Shown here in pieces: positions 29,619 through 40,081 of a DNA stretch of 64,000 nt. Below the pieces are notes generated by a model. The model saw nothing but the letters and a program-made list of their open reading frames with translations. It was not told the origin of the DNA and made no database searches. Each line of letters begins with the position of its first letter. Position 1 is the first letter of the stretch. The position numbers and the translations under genes were made by a program. Origin of the DNA: Bordetella genomosp. 2 (GTDB lineage Bacteria > Pseudomonadota > Gammaproteobacteria > Burkholderiales > Burkholderiaceae_B); the NCBI RefSeq assembly GCF_002261345.1, contig NZ_NEVT01000006.1, positions 248,001 to 312,000 on the forward strand. Reading direction: 5' to 3'.

Positions 29619-31172
29619 TTATTTCCAGCTCATGTCCCAGAAGCGCACCAGCTCGTCCGGGTAGGTCTTGAACTCCAGGTCCTTGCTGGCCACGTAGTAA
29701 ACCGGCAAGGTCCACAGCGGCGCGGCGTAGGCGTGCTCGGCGATCAGGGTCAGGGCCTGCTTGTAGGCGGCGTTGCGGGCCTGGCTGTCGATGGTGTGGT
29801 CGCCCTTGTCCAGCAGCTCGCGCACTTTGGGGTCGCGCGTGATGTCGTCGTTGCCGAAGGCAAAATACACCGGCGTCGAGGCCGAGACATCATTGACCAA
29901 GTTCGAGCCCCAGGTCTGGTGGGTGAGCGATGCCTTGCCGGCGCGGATCATGTCGCGCATGGCGGCGTACTGCAGGAAATTGAGCTTGGCGCGGATGCCG
30001 ACCGCCTGCAGGTAGTTGATGATCGCCTCGGTCTGGTTGCGCTCGCGGTAGGCCACGATGTCGATGTCGAAGCCATCGGGATGGCCCGCCTCGGCCAGCA
30101 GCTTCTTGGCCAGCGCCGGGTCATACTTGTAGACCGGCGCGCCCTCGTCGGTGCAGCCGACCTGCGACGGGGTGCAGATGGTGTTGAGCAGCTCCGCCCC
30201 TTCGCCCACGATATTCTTGATGATGGCCTCGCGGTCGATGGCGTGCAGGATGGCCTTGCGCACGCGCTCGTCCTTCAGTTGCGGCGCGGGCGTGTTGTCC
30301 AGGATGTTCATCTGCATGAACACGATGCGCATCGTGTTGCCGCTCTTGACCTGCAGCTGGGGCAGCGTCTTGAGCTGCTCGGCCTGGTCCTTCGGCACGT
30401 GCATGATGAAATCCTCGCCGCCCGAGATCACTTCCGCCATCTGGGTCTGGCGGTCGGGGATGAAGCGGATCACCACCTTGCCGATGCGGGGCTGCGCCTT
30501 GGGCGAATCCTTGAAGTAGTCCCGGTTGGCCTCGAGCGTGATGGACTTGCCCGGCACGTACTCCGCCACCTTGTAGGGGCCGGTGCCGACCGGCTTGGCG
30601 TTCATGCCCTGCGGCCCGACTTCCGCGTAGTACTTGGCCGGATGGATGGCCACGGTGGTCGACAGGTATTCCTTGGCGCCGGGGAAGGGCTCCTTGGTGG
30701 TCAGCCGCACCTTGTATTTGCCCAGCTTCTCGACCTTGTCGATCCAGCGCACGTTCTGCTGGGTGGTGGCCTTGTTCTTGGGGTCCGACACGAAGTTCAG
30801 CGTGTACACCACCGAGTCGGCGTCGAACTCTTCGCCGTTATGGAATTTGACGCCTTCGCGCAGCTCGAACTCGAGCGTCTTGTCGTCGACCTGTTTCCAG
30901 CTCTTGGCCAACTGGCCCTTGTACTCGTTGGTCAGCGGATCGCGGTACAGCAGCGTGTCCCAGACATTGGCGGCGATGATCACGCCGATGCGCACGTTGT
31001 TGTAGTACGGGTCCACGCTTTCGGGCGCCTGGTCGTAGGCCATGCGCAGGGTGTCGTCCTGCTTGCCGGCCAGCGCCGGCTGGGCCGCCAGGGCGGCGCC
31101 GGTCAGCAGCAGCGCCGCGACCGGGAATCGAAAGGACAGCGGTGCAACGAAACTAACGCGACGTTCAGCCAT
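29619..31172 (-). CDS. dppA: Di/oligopeptide ABC transporter substrate-binding protein (DppA-like)
   Basis: 517 residues, SBP_bac_5 family. A signal peptide ends near ALAAQPALAGKQ. The mature start is LRMAYDQAPESVDPYYNN, followed by family blocks KQVDDKTLEFELREGVKF, HNGEEFDADSVVYTL and PVGTGPYKVAEY. AGGAG lies upstream of the ATG at 31172. It binds a peptide or related ligand for the DppBCDF importer. It lies 78 bp downstream of the GntR gene on the same strand, so the two may share a transcript. Confidence 0.92.
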   Translation of the reverse strand: MAERRVSFVAPLSFRFPVAALLLTGAALAAQPALAGKQDDTLRMAYDQAPESVDPYYNNVRIGVIIAANVWDTLLYRDPLTNEYKGQLAKSWKQVDDKTLEFELREGVKFHNGEEFDADSVVYTLNFVSDPKNKATTQQNVRWIDKVEKLGKYKVRLTTKEPFPGAKEYLSTTVAIHPAKYYAEVGPQGMNAKPVGTGPYKVAEYVPGKSITLEANRDYFKDSPKAQPRIGKVVIRFIPDRQTQMAEVISGGEDFIMHVPKDQAEQLKTLPQLQVKSGNTMRIVFMQMNILDNTPAPQLKDERVRKAILHAIDREAIIKNIVGEGAELLNTICTPSQVGCTDEGAPVYKYDPALAKKLLAEAGHPDGFDIDIVAYRERNQTEAIINYLQAVGIRAKLNFLQYAAMRDMIRAGKASLTHQTWGSNLVNDVSASTPVYFAFGNDDITRDPKVRELLDKGDHTIDSQARNAAYKQALTLIAEHAYAAPLWTLPVYYVASKDLEFKTYPDELVRFWDMSWK

Positions 31173-31250
31173 GATTGGCTCCTGTAGACCGTATCGGTTG
31201 AGCGGAATACTGCGGTGTAGCGTGTATCGTTCCCGGGATGCTTGGTCGTC

Positions 31251-32003
31251 CTAGCCGGGGGGTGGGTCGTGCTGCGGCCGCCGCGCATGTGCCGAGGCCT
31301 TGAGGGCCGCATCGCACTTGCGCTGCAGGTGGGTTCGCATGATGGCGGCCAGGCGTTCGGCGTCGCGCGCGGCCAGCGCATCGGCCATCTCGATGTGCTC
31401 GCGCATCGCCTGGTCCCATTTCTCGCGGTTCTCGTTGGAGACGAAGCGCAGATTCTGGATGCGCGCGTTCTGCGTCTCGTAGAGCCGTGCCAGCAGGCCG
31501 TTGTGGGCCGCCTGGCTGATGCGGGCATGAATCTCGCGGTTGGTGCGGTAGTAGGCCGGCAGGTCGCGGCGCGCATGGCTGGCCATCATTTCGTAGGTGA
31601 GCGCGCGGATCTCGGCGATTTCCTGCTCGGTGGCGCGTTCGCAGGCGTAGCGGCAGGACAGGGCCTCCAGCCCGCCGATCACTTCGAACGCCTCGCGGAT
31701 GTCGGCCTCGGACAGCGCCACTACCCGGGCCCCGCGGTTGGGTTCGATGCGCACCAGTCCTTCGGCGGCCAGCAGCCGGAATGCCTCGCGCAGCGGCGTG
31801 CGCGACACGCCCAGCAGCTCGCCCAGCGCCCGTTCGTTCAGGCGCGCGCCGGGCGGATATTCGCCCTGGATGATGCGTTCGCGCAGTTGCCCGGCCACGC
31901 CCGCCGGCAGGGTGCGCCCATTGCCGGCGCCGCGCGCGGGGCGGGCCGACGGGGCGGCGCCGGCGTCGGCGCCATCAGCGGGCAGGGCGGGGTTGCTGCG
32001 CAT
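31251..32003 (-). CDS. GntR/FadR-type transcriptional regulator
   Basis: 250 residues. An Ala/Pro-rich leader precedes the winged helix (ERIIQGEYPPGARL with L-R before it, then LGVSRTPLREAFRLLAAEGL), followed by an all-helical FCD effector domain (EVIGGLEALSCRYACERA, IHARISQAAHNGLLARLY). The ATG at 32003 is favoured since longer frames run through the intergenic A+T-rich region. The palindrome TTGGTATACCAA starts at the A-T of the start codon, so the protein probably represses itself. It stands between the dpp operon and the divergent aminotransferase. Confidence 0.88.
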   Translation of the reverse strand: MRSNPALPADGADAGAAPSARPARGAGNGRTLPAGVAGQLRERIIQGEYPPGARLNERALGELLGVSRTPLREAFRLLAAEGLVRIEPNRGARVVALSEADIREAFEVIGGLEALSCRYACERATEQEIAEIRALTYEMMASHARRDLPAYYRTNREIHARISQAAHNGLLARLYETQNARIQNLRFVSNENREKWDQAMREHIEMADALAARDAERLAAIMRTHLQRKCDAALKASAHARRPQHDPPPG

Positions 32004-32014
32004 TGGTATACCAA
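32003..32014. promoter_or_regulatory. Perfect 12-bp palindrome, likely GntR operator
   Basis: TTGGTATACCAA is a perfect dyad overlapping the first base of the GntR gene. A near copy (TTGTATACCAA, 32187-32197) lies before the divergent aminotransferase. FadR-subfamily regulators bind sites with such symmetric cores, so autoregulation is likely. Confidence 0.6.
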
Positions 32015-32186
32015 ATGGATTTGGTCTTTCGCAGACTATAAAACAGGCGATCCGTGCGTCGTCATGGGGGATACCCTGAATACTCGATATAAAACAAAGA
32101 TATAGGGTTAGCCATGATAGGCCGGTCGTGGCGGGCAATTGCCCGTGCCGGACGGCTTGCGTATGATGCTTGGACGCGTTTTCTAG

Positions 32187-32197
32187 TTGTATACCAA
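32187..32197. promoter_or_regulatory. Second GntR operator-like site before the aminotransferase
   Basis: TTGTATACCAA shares GTATACCAA with the palindrome at 32003-32014. It lies 24 bp ahead of the aminotransferase ATG, where a bound repressor would block transcription or early elongation. Confidence 0.5.
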
Positions 32198-32220
32198 TTC
32201 TGCCGACTAGAGGCCTACCC

Positions 32221-33423
32221 ATGATCTCCCTGCACGGGCATCCGTCCGGCCGTCATTTCCTGCAGATACCCGGGCCGACCAACGTGCCGGACCGCGTGCT
32301 GCGCGCCATGCACCGCGCGACGATCGACCACCGCGGCCCCGAGTTCGGCGGGCTGGGGCGGGCGGTGCTGCAAGGCATGCAGTGGGTCTTCCAGACCCGC
32401 TCGCCGGTGATCATCTATCCATCGTCCGGTACGGGCGCCTGGGAAGCCGCGCTGGTCAATACCCTGTCGCCCGGCGATCGCGTGCTGATGGCCGAGACCG
32501 GCCACTTCGCGGCGCTCTGGCAGCGCCTCGCCACCCGGCTGGGGCTGGACGTGGAGATCCTGGAGGGCGACTGGCGGCACGGCGCCGACCCGGCCCGGAT
32601 CGAAGCCCGCCTGGCCGCCGATGCCGGGCATCGCATCAAGGCGGTGTGCGTGGTGCACAACGAGACCTCCACCGGCGCCGTCACCGACGTTGCGCAAGTG
32701 CGCCAGGCCATCGACCGCAGCGGCCATCCGGCGCTGCTGATGGTCGACGCCATATCTTCGCTGGGGGCCATGGATTATCGCCACGATGAATGGGGCGTCG
32801 ATGTCGGCGTGGCCGGTTCGCAAAAGGGCCTGATGCTGCCGCCCGGGCTGTCGTTCAACGCGCTGAGCGAGCGGGCGCTGCGGGCCGCGGCCAGCGCGCG
32901 CCTGCCGCGCTCGTACTGGGATTGGTCGGCCATGCTGACGCTCAACGAGGGCGGGTACTTCCCCTATACACCCGCCACCACCTTGCTGTACGGGCTGCAC
33001 GAGGCGCTGGACATGCTGCGCGCCGAGGGCCTGGAGCGGGTCTTCGCGCGGCACCGGCGGCTGGCGCAGGCGACGCGCGCGGCGGTCCGGGCCTGGGGGC
33101 TGGAGCTCGTCTGCCAGGACCCCGCCGCGTGCAGCAATGCCCTGACCGCCGTGCTGATGCCCGACGGGCATAGCGCCGACGCGCTGCGCAAGGTGATCCT
33201 CGACCGCTACGACATGTCGCTCGGCCAGGGGCTGGGGCGCTGGTCGGGCAAGATATTCCGCATCGCCCACTTGGGCGATTTCAACGATCTGTCGCTGTGC
33301 GGCGCGCTGGCCGGCGTGGAAATGGGCCTGGCCGCCGCCGGCGTGCCGCACCGGCCGGGCGGCGTGCAGGCCGCGCTCGATTACCTGGCCCGGCCCGCCG
33401 CCGGCCGTCACGAAAAGGGGTAG
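32221..33423 (+). CDS. Class V aminotransferase, serine/alanine-glyoxylate type
   Basis: 400 residues. It starts GRHFLQIPGPTNVPDRVLRAM and has VVHNETSTGAVTDVAQVRQ and MVDAISSLGAMDYRHDEWG, matching serine-glyoxylate aminotransferases. The PLP lysine is Lys202 in GSQKGLMLPPGLSF. It would transfer the amino group of serine or alanine to glyoxylate or a similar keto acid. The ATG at 32221 is chosen since the fold begins at once; an upstream in-frame start at 32170 would include the operator-like site. The next gene follows after 3 bp. Confidence 0.88.
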   Translation: MISLHGHPSGRHFLQIPGPTNVPDRVLRAMHRATIDHRGPEFGGLGRAVLQGMQWVFQTRSPVIIYPSSGTGAWEAALVNTLSPGDRVLMAETGHFAALWQRLATRLGLDVEILEGDWRHGADPARIEARLAADAGHRIKAVCVVHNETSTGAVTDVAQVRQAIDRSGHPALLMVDAISSLGAMDYRHDEWGVDVGVAGSQKGLMLPPGLSFNALSERALRAAASARLPRSYWDWSAMLTLNEGGYFPYTPATTLLYGLHEALDMLRAEGLERVFARHRRLAQATRAAVRAWGLELVCQDPAACSNALTAVLMPDGHSADALRKVILDRYDMSLGQGLGRWSGKIFRIAHLGDFNDLSLCGALAGVEMGLAAAGVPHRPGGVQAALDYLARPAAGRHEKG

Positions 33424-33426
33424 GAG

Positions 33427-34476
33427 ATGAACGAAGCATTGATGCAGCAGGCGATCCAGTTCGCCCAGGAACACGAAACCGACTGGGACCGCGAGGTCGA
33501 CGGCGTATGGGGCGTGCACCAGCAGGACCCGCCGCCCTGGAACCGGCTGCTCGGCCCGGTGCACGGCCGCGGCCCCGTGACCGGCCTGGTGGTGGTGGAC
33601 GGCCGGACGGTCGCGTCCTGGGGCGAACCGCAGCGGGCCGACCTGACCTTCAGCGTGGCCAAGCTTTACCTGGCGCTGGTGGCCGGCGTGGCGCACGACC
33701 GCGGCCTGTTGCCCGACGTGGACGAACCGGTGCGCGCGCGCGTGCCCGGCATCGGGTTCGACACCGGCCGCAATGCCCGCATCACCTGGCGGCACCTGCT
33801 GCAGCAGACCAGCGAATGGGAGGGCGAGCGCTTCGGCGTGCCCGACCAGGTCGACCGCTATCGCGCCGTCACCTTCGGCGCGCCGCCGGCCGGCAAGAAA
33901 GGCGACGCGCGCCCGCTGCAGGAGCCCGGCACCTACTGGGAATACAACGACGTCCGGATCAACCAGCTTTCTTACGCCTTGCTGCACCTGTTCCGCCGGC
34001 CGCTGCCGGAGGTGTTCCGCGAAGCCGTGATGCGCCCCATCGGCGCCAGCGAAGACTGGCAATGGGTCTGCTACGACAACGCCTGGGTCGAGATCGACGG
34101 CCAGCGCATGCCGTCGGTGCCGGGCGGCTCGCACTGGGGCGGGGGCATGTCCATCAGCAGCGCGGACCAGGCCCTGATCGGCCGCATGCTGCTCGACGAT
34201 GGCCGCGCCAACGGCCGCCGGGTCATCTCGCCGGAGTGGCTGCGCGCCATGCGCACGCCCAGCGAACTGGCGCCGTACTACGGCTTCCTGATCTGGCTGA
34301 ACGAAGGGCGGCGCATTTTTCCCAGCGTGCCGGAGTCCAGCTTTTTCGGCATCGGCGCCGGCAGCTCCTTCACCTGGATCGAGCCCGAGCGGCGCATGGT
34401 GGTCATCGTGCGCTGGCTGAACTCGTCGCATGCCGACACGCTGTTCGGCAAGATCCTGGCCGCCGTGGACGGCTGA
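33427..34476 (+). CDS. Beta-lactamase-fold serine hydrolase
   Basis: 349 residues of the class C beta-lactamase/esterase superfamily. The nucleophile is probably Ser76 in S-V-A-K (Lys79), and the second motif is Tyr173-Asn174 in WEYNDV. A glycine-rich C-terminal block (FFGIGAGSSFTWIEPERR) could serve as the third motif. There is no signal peptide, so it should act in the cytoplasm as an esterase, amidase or D-aminopeptidase rather than an antibiotic-resistance enzyme. It is coupled to the aminotransferase gene (3 bp gap). Confidence 0.82.
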   Translation: MNEALMQQAIQFAQEHETDWDREVDGVWGVHQQDPPPWNRLLGPVHGRGPVTGLVVVDGRTVASWGEPQRADLTFSVAKLYLALVAGVAHDRGLLPDVDEPVRARVPGIGFDTGRNARITWRHLLQQTSEWEGERFGVPDQVDRYRAVTFGAPPAGKKGDARPLQEPGTYWEYNDVRINQLSYALLHLFRRPLPEVFREAVMRPIGASEDWQWVCYDNAWVEIDGQRMPSVPGGSHWGGGMSISSADQALIGRMLLDDGRANGRRVISPEWLRAMRTPSELAPYYGFLIWLNEGRRIFPSVPESSFFGIGAGSSFTWIEPERRMVVIVRWLNSSHADTLFGKILAAVDG

Positions 34477-34505
34477 GCGGGCGGCGTGCTCCGGCGCGGG
34501 GCCGG

Positions 34506-34548
34506 TTGACGGGGGTCAAGCTGCGGCCGGACGGGCGGCACTACCCTG
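34506..34548 (+). promoter_or_regulatory. FNR/ANR-type promoter of the universal stress gene
   Basis: TTGAC-GGGG-GTCAA at 34506-34519 is a perfect dyad and matches the FNR consensus TTGAT-N4-ATCAA at 8 of 10 positions. A TACCCT at 34543-34548 sits where a -10 box would put the start of transcription near 34554, about 41.5 bp from the centre of the dyad. That is the class II FNR arrangement. Usp genes are common FNR/ANR targets. Confidence 0.6.
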
Positions 34549-34553
34549 GAACC

Positions 34554-34571
34554 GGCGGGCAACCGCCCGCC
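34554..34571 (+). other. Stem-loop at the 5' end of the usp leader
   Basis: GGCGGGC at 34554-34560 pairs exactly with GCCCGCC at 34565-34571 around a 4-base loop. It would lie at the very 5' end of the transcript predicted from the FNR-type promoter, where such hairpins can protect mRNA from decay. Confidence 0.45.
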
Positions 34572-34596
34572 AGTCCCTCCACCACAAGAGCACGCC

Positions 34597-35034
34597 ATGT
34601 ACCAGCACATCCTCATCCCCATCGACGGCTCCGAGCTCTCGCGCCTCGGCCTCGTCAACGGCCTGGCGCTCGCCAAGGCGCTGCAGGCCCGCGTCACCAT
34701 CATGACGGCGATCGAGCCCATCAACGTCCTGTCGGCCGAAACCGTCCAGTTCGCCAGCGTGCCGCAACAGTACGAGCGCCAGGCGCGCGAACGCGCCCGG
34801 CAGTGGCTGGCCGACGCCGCCGACCAGGCCCGCCAGGCGGGCGTGCCGTGCGACACCGCCATCCGCGAGAACAGCCAGCCGTACCTGTCCATCATCGAGT
34901 GCGCCACCCAGGGCGGCTGCGACCTGATCACCATGTCGTCGCACGGCCGCAGCGGCATGGCGGCCGTGATGGTGGGCAGCCAGACCCAGAAGGTGCTGAC
35001 CAAATCCAAGATCCCGGTGCTGGTCTACCGCTGA
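34597..35034 (+). CDS. Universal stress protein, UspA family
   Basis: 145 residues. It begins MYQHILIPIDGSELSRLGL, the UspA N-terminal strand with the conserved Asp. The ATP-binding signature G-2x-G-9x-G-S/T appears near the end as SSHGRSGMAAVMVGSQTQ. This matches the ATP-binding Usp subgroup. It is a single gene with its own FNR-like promoter and a terminator at 35072-35107, suggesting a role under low oxygen or other stress. Confidence 0.92.
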   Translation: MYQHILIPIDGSELSRLGLVNGLALAKALQARVTIMTAIEPINVLSAETVQFASVPQQYERQARERARQWLADAADQARQAGVPCDTAIRENSQPYLSIIECATQGGCDLITMSSHGRSGMAAVMVGSQTQKVLTKSKIPVLVYR

Positions 35035-35071
35035 GCCGCGCCCCGCGGGGCGCGCCGCGCCGGCGCCATCC

Positions 35072-35107
35072 GCCGGACTGGATATAATCGCCAGTTCGGC
35101 TTTTTTT
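35072..35107 (+). terminator. Rho-independent terminator after the usp gene
   Basis: A 10-bp stem (35072-35081 with 35091-35100, one G-T wobble) closes a 9-base loop and is followed by seven T at 35101-35107. The loop contains TATAAT, which is therefore doubtful as a promoter. A 16-bp GC palindrome lies just upstream at 35038-35053. Confidence 0.75.
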
Positions 35108-35154
35108 CGTGGCCGCCACTCATCCCTTCCTTTGCGCCCCCGCGCACTACCGAT

Positions 35155-35943
35155 ATGAAAAAACTGACCGCTGCTTTCCTGGTCTGCGCCACGTCGCTGC
35201 TCGCGGCCTGCGGGCAGAGCGACGACCCCGCCCCGCAAGCCGGCGCCGCCGCCGCCCAGAAAATTGTCGTCGGGCTGGACGACAATTTCCCGCCCATGGG
35301 CTTTCGCGACGAGAACAACCAGCTCGTCGGCTTCGACATCGACATGGCGCGCGAGGCCGCGCGCCGCATGGACATCCAGGTCGAGTTCAAGCCCATCGAC
35401 TGGAGCGCCAAGGAAGCCGAGCTCAACGGCAAGCGCGTCGACGTGCTCTGGAACGGCCTGACCATCACCGAAGAGCGCAAGCAGAACATCGCCTTCACCG
35501 CGCCCTACATGGCCAATCACCAGATCATCCTGGTTGCCCACGGCTCGCCGGTGCAGGCCAAGGCCGACCTGGCCGGCAAGGTGGTCGGCGCGCAGGACGG
35601 CAGCAGCGCCGTCGACGCCATCAAGAAAGACGCGCCAGTCGCCGCCAGCCTGAAAGAGATCAAGCTGTTCGGCGACAACGTCACCGCCCTGATGGACCTC
35701 TCGGCCGGCCGCCTGGATGCCGTGGTGGTGGACGAAGTAGTGGGCCGCTACCTGGCCAACAAGCGCGAAGGGCAGTACCGCGTCCTGGACGAGAATTTCG
35801 GCACCGAGGACTACGGCGTGGGCGTGCGCAAGGACGACACCGAGCTGCTGGCCCGGCTCGACCAGACCCTCGCCGCCATGAAAAAGGATGGCTCCGCCGC
35901 CCGCATCGCCCAGCAATGGTTTGGCGCCGACATCATCAAATAG
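35155..35943 (+). CDS. Polar amino acid ABC transporter, substrate-binding lipoprotein
   Basis: 262 residues of the SBP_bac_3 family. The lipobox LLAAC places the lipidated Cys at residue 19. The mature part begins KIVVGLDDNFPPMGFRDEN, followed by GFDIDMAREAARRM and the family block WNGLTITEERKQNIAFTAPY. It should bind a polar amino acid and deliver it to the downstream permease and ATPase. The permease gene, 38 bp downstream, is frameshifted, so the system may be inactive in this copy. The ligand cannot be told from sequence. Confidence 0.9.
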   Translation: MKKLTAAFLVCATSLLAACGQSDDPAPQAGAAAAQKIVVGLDDNFPPMGFRDENNQLVGFDIDMAREAARRMDIQVEFKPIDWSAKEAELNGKRVDVLWNGLTITEERKQNIAFTAPYMANHQIILVAHGSPVQAKADLAGKVVGAQDGSSAVDAIKKDAPVAASLKEIKLFGDNVTALMDLSAGRLDAVVVDEVVGRYLANKREGQYRVLDENFGTEDYGVGVRKDDTELLARLDQTLAAMKKDGSAARIAQQWFGADIIK

Positions 35944-35981
35944 GCGCGGGCGCCGGCCCGCTGAGCGCCTAGGATAGCCGC

Positions 35982-36636
35982 ATGGATTACGTCATTTCCC
36001 TGCTGGGGCCCATGGCGCAGGGGGGCCAGGACCACCCTGACGCTGTTCTTCGTCACCTTCGCGCTGGCAGTGCCCCTGGGGCTGCTGCTGGCGCTGGCGC
36101 GCATCTCGCACTGGCGGCTGCTCAGCCAATTGGTCAACGGCTACATCTGGCTGATGCGCGGCACGCCGCTCATGCTGCAGATGCTGTTCATCTACTTCGC
36201 GCTGCCGTTCGTGCCGGTGGTGGGGGTGCGCCTGCCCGATTTCCCGGCCGCGGTGGTGGCGTTCACGCTGAACTACGCCGCCTATTTCGCCGAGATCTTC
36301 CGCGCCGGCATCCAGTCGGTGGACCGTGGCCAGTACGAGGGCAGCAAGGTGCTGGGCATGAGCTACCTGCAGACCCTGCGGCGCATCGTGCTGCCGCAGA
36401 TGGTGCAGCGCGTGCTGCCGCCCATGAGCAACGAGACCATCACCCTGGTCAAGGACACCTCGCTCATCTACGTGCTGGCGCTCAACGACATCCTGCGCAC
36501 CGCGCGCGGCATCGTGCAGCGCGACTTCACCACCACGCCGTTCCTGGTCGCGGCGGCCTTCTACCTGATCATGACGCTGGTGCTGACCTGGCTGTTCCAG
36601 CACATGGAAAAACGCTATGCCAAGTACGACCAATAG
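35982..36636 (+). pseudogene. Polar amino acid ABC permease (HisM/GlnP type), +1 frameshift at a G6 run
   Basis: It begins MDYVISLLGPMAQG and then leaves the family frame at a run of six G (36020-36025). The true sequence continues in the +1-shifted frame from LFFVTFALAVPLGLLLALAR. It keeps the membrane helices, GTPLMLQMLFIYFALP and the EAA loop (GSKVLGMSYLQTLRRIVLPQ), and ends FQHMEKRYAKYDQ. With five G the start would read MAQGARTTLTLFF and give about 217 residues. An internal ATG at 36070 would lose the first membrane helix. The end overlaps the ATPase gene by 20 bp. Confidence 0.85.
36020..36025 (+). repeat. G6 homopolymer at the frameshift in the ABC permease
   Basis: Six consecutive G. 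Removal of one restores the permease frame from the ATG at 35982. It is the same kind of tract and the same direction of shift as at 12992-12997. Confidence 0.85.
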
Positions 36637-37417
36637 CCCCGTCGCCGCCGATCCGCGTCCGGTGATGATCGCGGCGCGCGAGGTCGGCAAATCGTTCGGC
36701 GCCGCGCGCGTGCTGGACCAGGTGTCGCTGACGCTGCGCAAGGGCGAGGTGGTCGCGGTGATCGGCCCGTCGGGGTCGGGCAAGAGCACCTTCCTGCGCT
36801 GCCTGATCCACCTCGAGACCATCGACGAAGGCAGCATAGAGATCGAGGGCGAGGCCCTGGCGACGGCCGTGCCGGGCGGCCCGAGCCGCTATGTGCGCGA
36901 TGCGGAGGTGCGGCGCATCTGCCGCAAGATGGGCATGGTGTTCCAGTCGTTCAACCTGTTCCCCCACATGACCGTGCTCGAGAACATCATCGAGGCGCCG
37001 GTGACCGTGCAGGGCGTGCCGCGCGACCAGGCCATCCCGAAGGCCGAGGCGCTGCTGCGCAAGGTGGGGCTGCTGAACAAGCGCGACAACTATCCGGCGC
37101 GCCTGTCGGGCGGGCAGAAGCAGCGCGTGGCGATCGCCCGGGCGCTGGCCATGGAGCCGGACATCATGCTGTTCGACGAGCCGACCTCGGCGCTCGACCC
37201 CGAACTCACCGGCGAGGTCCTGCGCACCATGCGGCAACTAGCCGACGAGCACATGACCATGCTGGTGGTCACCCACGAGATGGGCTTTGCCCGCGAAGCC
37301 GCGCATCGGGTGGTGTTCATGGACGAAGGCCGCATCGTCGAAGAAGCGCCGGCCGAGACCTTCTTCCGGGCCCCGCAGCAGCCGCGCGCCCGCGCGTTCC
37401 TGGGGAAGATGCTGTAG
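36617..37417 (+). CDS. Polar amino acid ABC transporter ATP-binding protein (GlnQ/HisP type)
   Basis: 266 residues. Walker A GPSGSGKST starts at residue 50, the signature is LSGGQKQR, and Walker B is [15 protein letters not shown], the standard polar amino acid set. The His switch is in MLVVTHEMGFAREAA. The start overlaps the permease end by 20 bp, so it is translated with it. It would energise uptake with the binding lipoprotein and the permease. Loss of the permease frame would leave it without a partner. Confidence 0.92.
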   Translation: MPSTTNSPVAADPRPVMIAAREVGKSFGAARVLDQVSLTLRKGEVVAVIGPSGSGKSTFLRCLIHLETIDEGSIEIEGEALATAVPGGPSRYVRDAEVRRICRKMGMVFQSFNLFPHMTVLENIIEAPVTVQGVPRDQAIPKAEALLRKVGLLNKRDNYPARLSGGQKQRVAIARALAMEPDIMLFDEPTSALDPELTGEVLRTMRQLADEHMTMLVVTHEMGFAREAAHRVVFMDEGRIVEEAPAETFFRAPQQPRARAFLGKML

Positions 37418-37440
37418 GCGCCGCGCTTCCATGGCGGCGT

Positions 37441-37567
37441 CATAGTGTTACACCCAATGAAAGAATTAATAAAATAAAACAGCATTTCTCCACCATTTGA
37501 TTATCTTGGTAAACATTGCGTGCCCGCCCAGCGAGCGCGCCATCCAGGAGACAAAGGAGGAGGGGAG
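37441..37567 (+). promoter_or_regulatory. A+T-rich upstream region of the acylase gene
   Basis: The segment 37444-37518 is strongly A+T-rich in a sequence that is otherwise GC-rich. It has TAAAAT at 37470-37475 as a possible -10 with no good -35. Just before the gene lies an extended AAAGGAGGAGGGGAG ribosome-binding region. I place the promoter here by composition only. Confidence 0.4.
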
Positions 37568-40033
<2,466 letters not shown>

Positions 40034-40040
40034 GCGGGTC

Positions 40041-40078
40041 GGCGCGGCGCCGGGCGATCGAGCCTCCGGCGCCGCGCC
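40041..40078. terminator. Bidirectional hairpin between convergent genes
   Basis: A perfect 13-bp inverted repeat (40041-40053 with 40066-40078) sits between the stop of the acylase gene and that of the MFS gene. No T run follows on either side, but the position and strength fit a shared terminator. Confidence 0.6.
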
Positions 40079-40081
40079 GTC

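Noticed and set aside
28425-31187. 920-residue open frame on the plus strand over the dpp genes
   Set aside because: It is antisense to clearly conserved dppA-dppC; long antisense frames are expected at this GC content and codon bias, and its translation is low-complexity.
31188-31198. ACCGTATCGGT before dppA as another GntR operator
   Set aside because: It is only an imperfect dyad and does not share the GTATACCAA core of the other two sites.
33427-34476. Serine hydrolase as an antibiotic-resistance beta-lactamase
   Set aside because: There is no signal peptide and it is coupled to a metabolic aminotransferase, so a cytoplasmic hydrolase is more likely.
35083-35088. TATAAT as a -10 box for the amino acid binding-protein gene
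   Set aside because: It lies in the loop of a convincing terminator and has no -35 at the right distance; a promoter role is not excluded but not supported.
36070-36636. ABC permease starting at an internal ATG as a complete gene
   Set aside because: This start would remove the first membrane helix; the upstream part clearly belongs to the same protein, split by the G6 shift.
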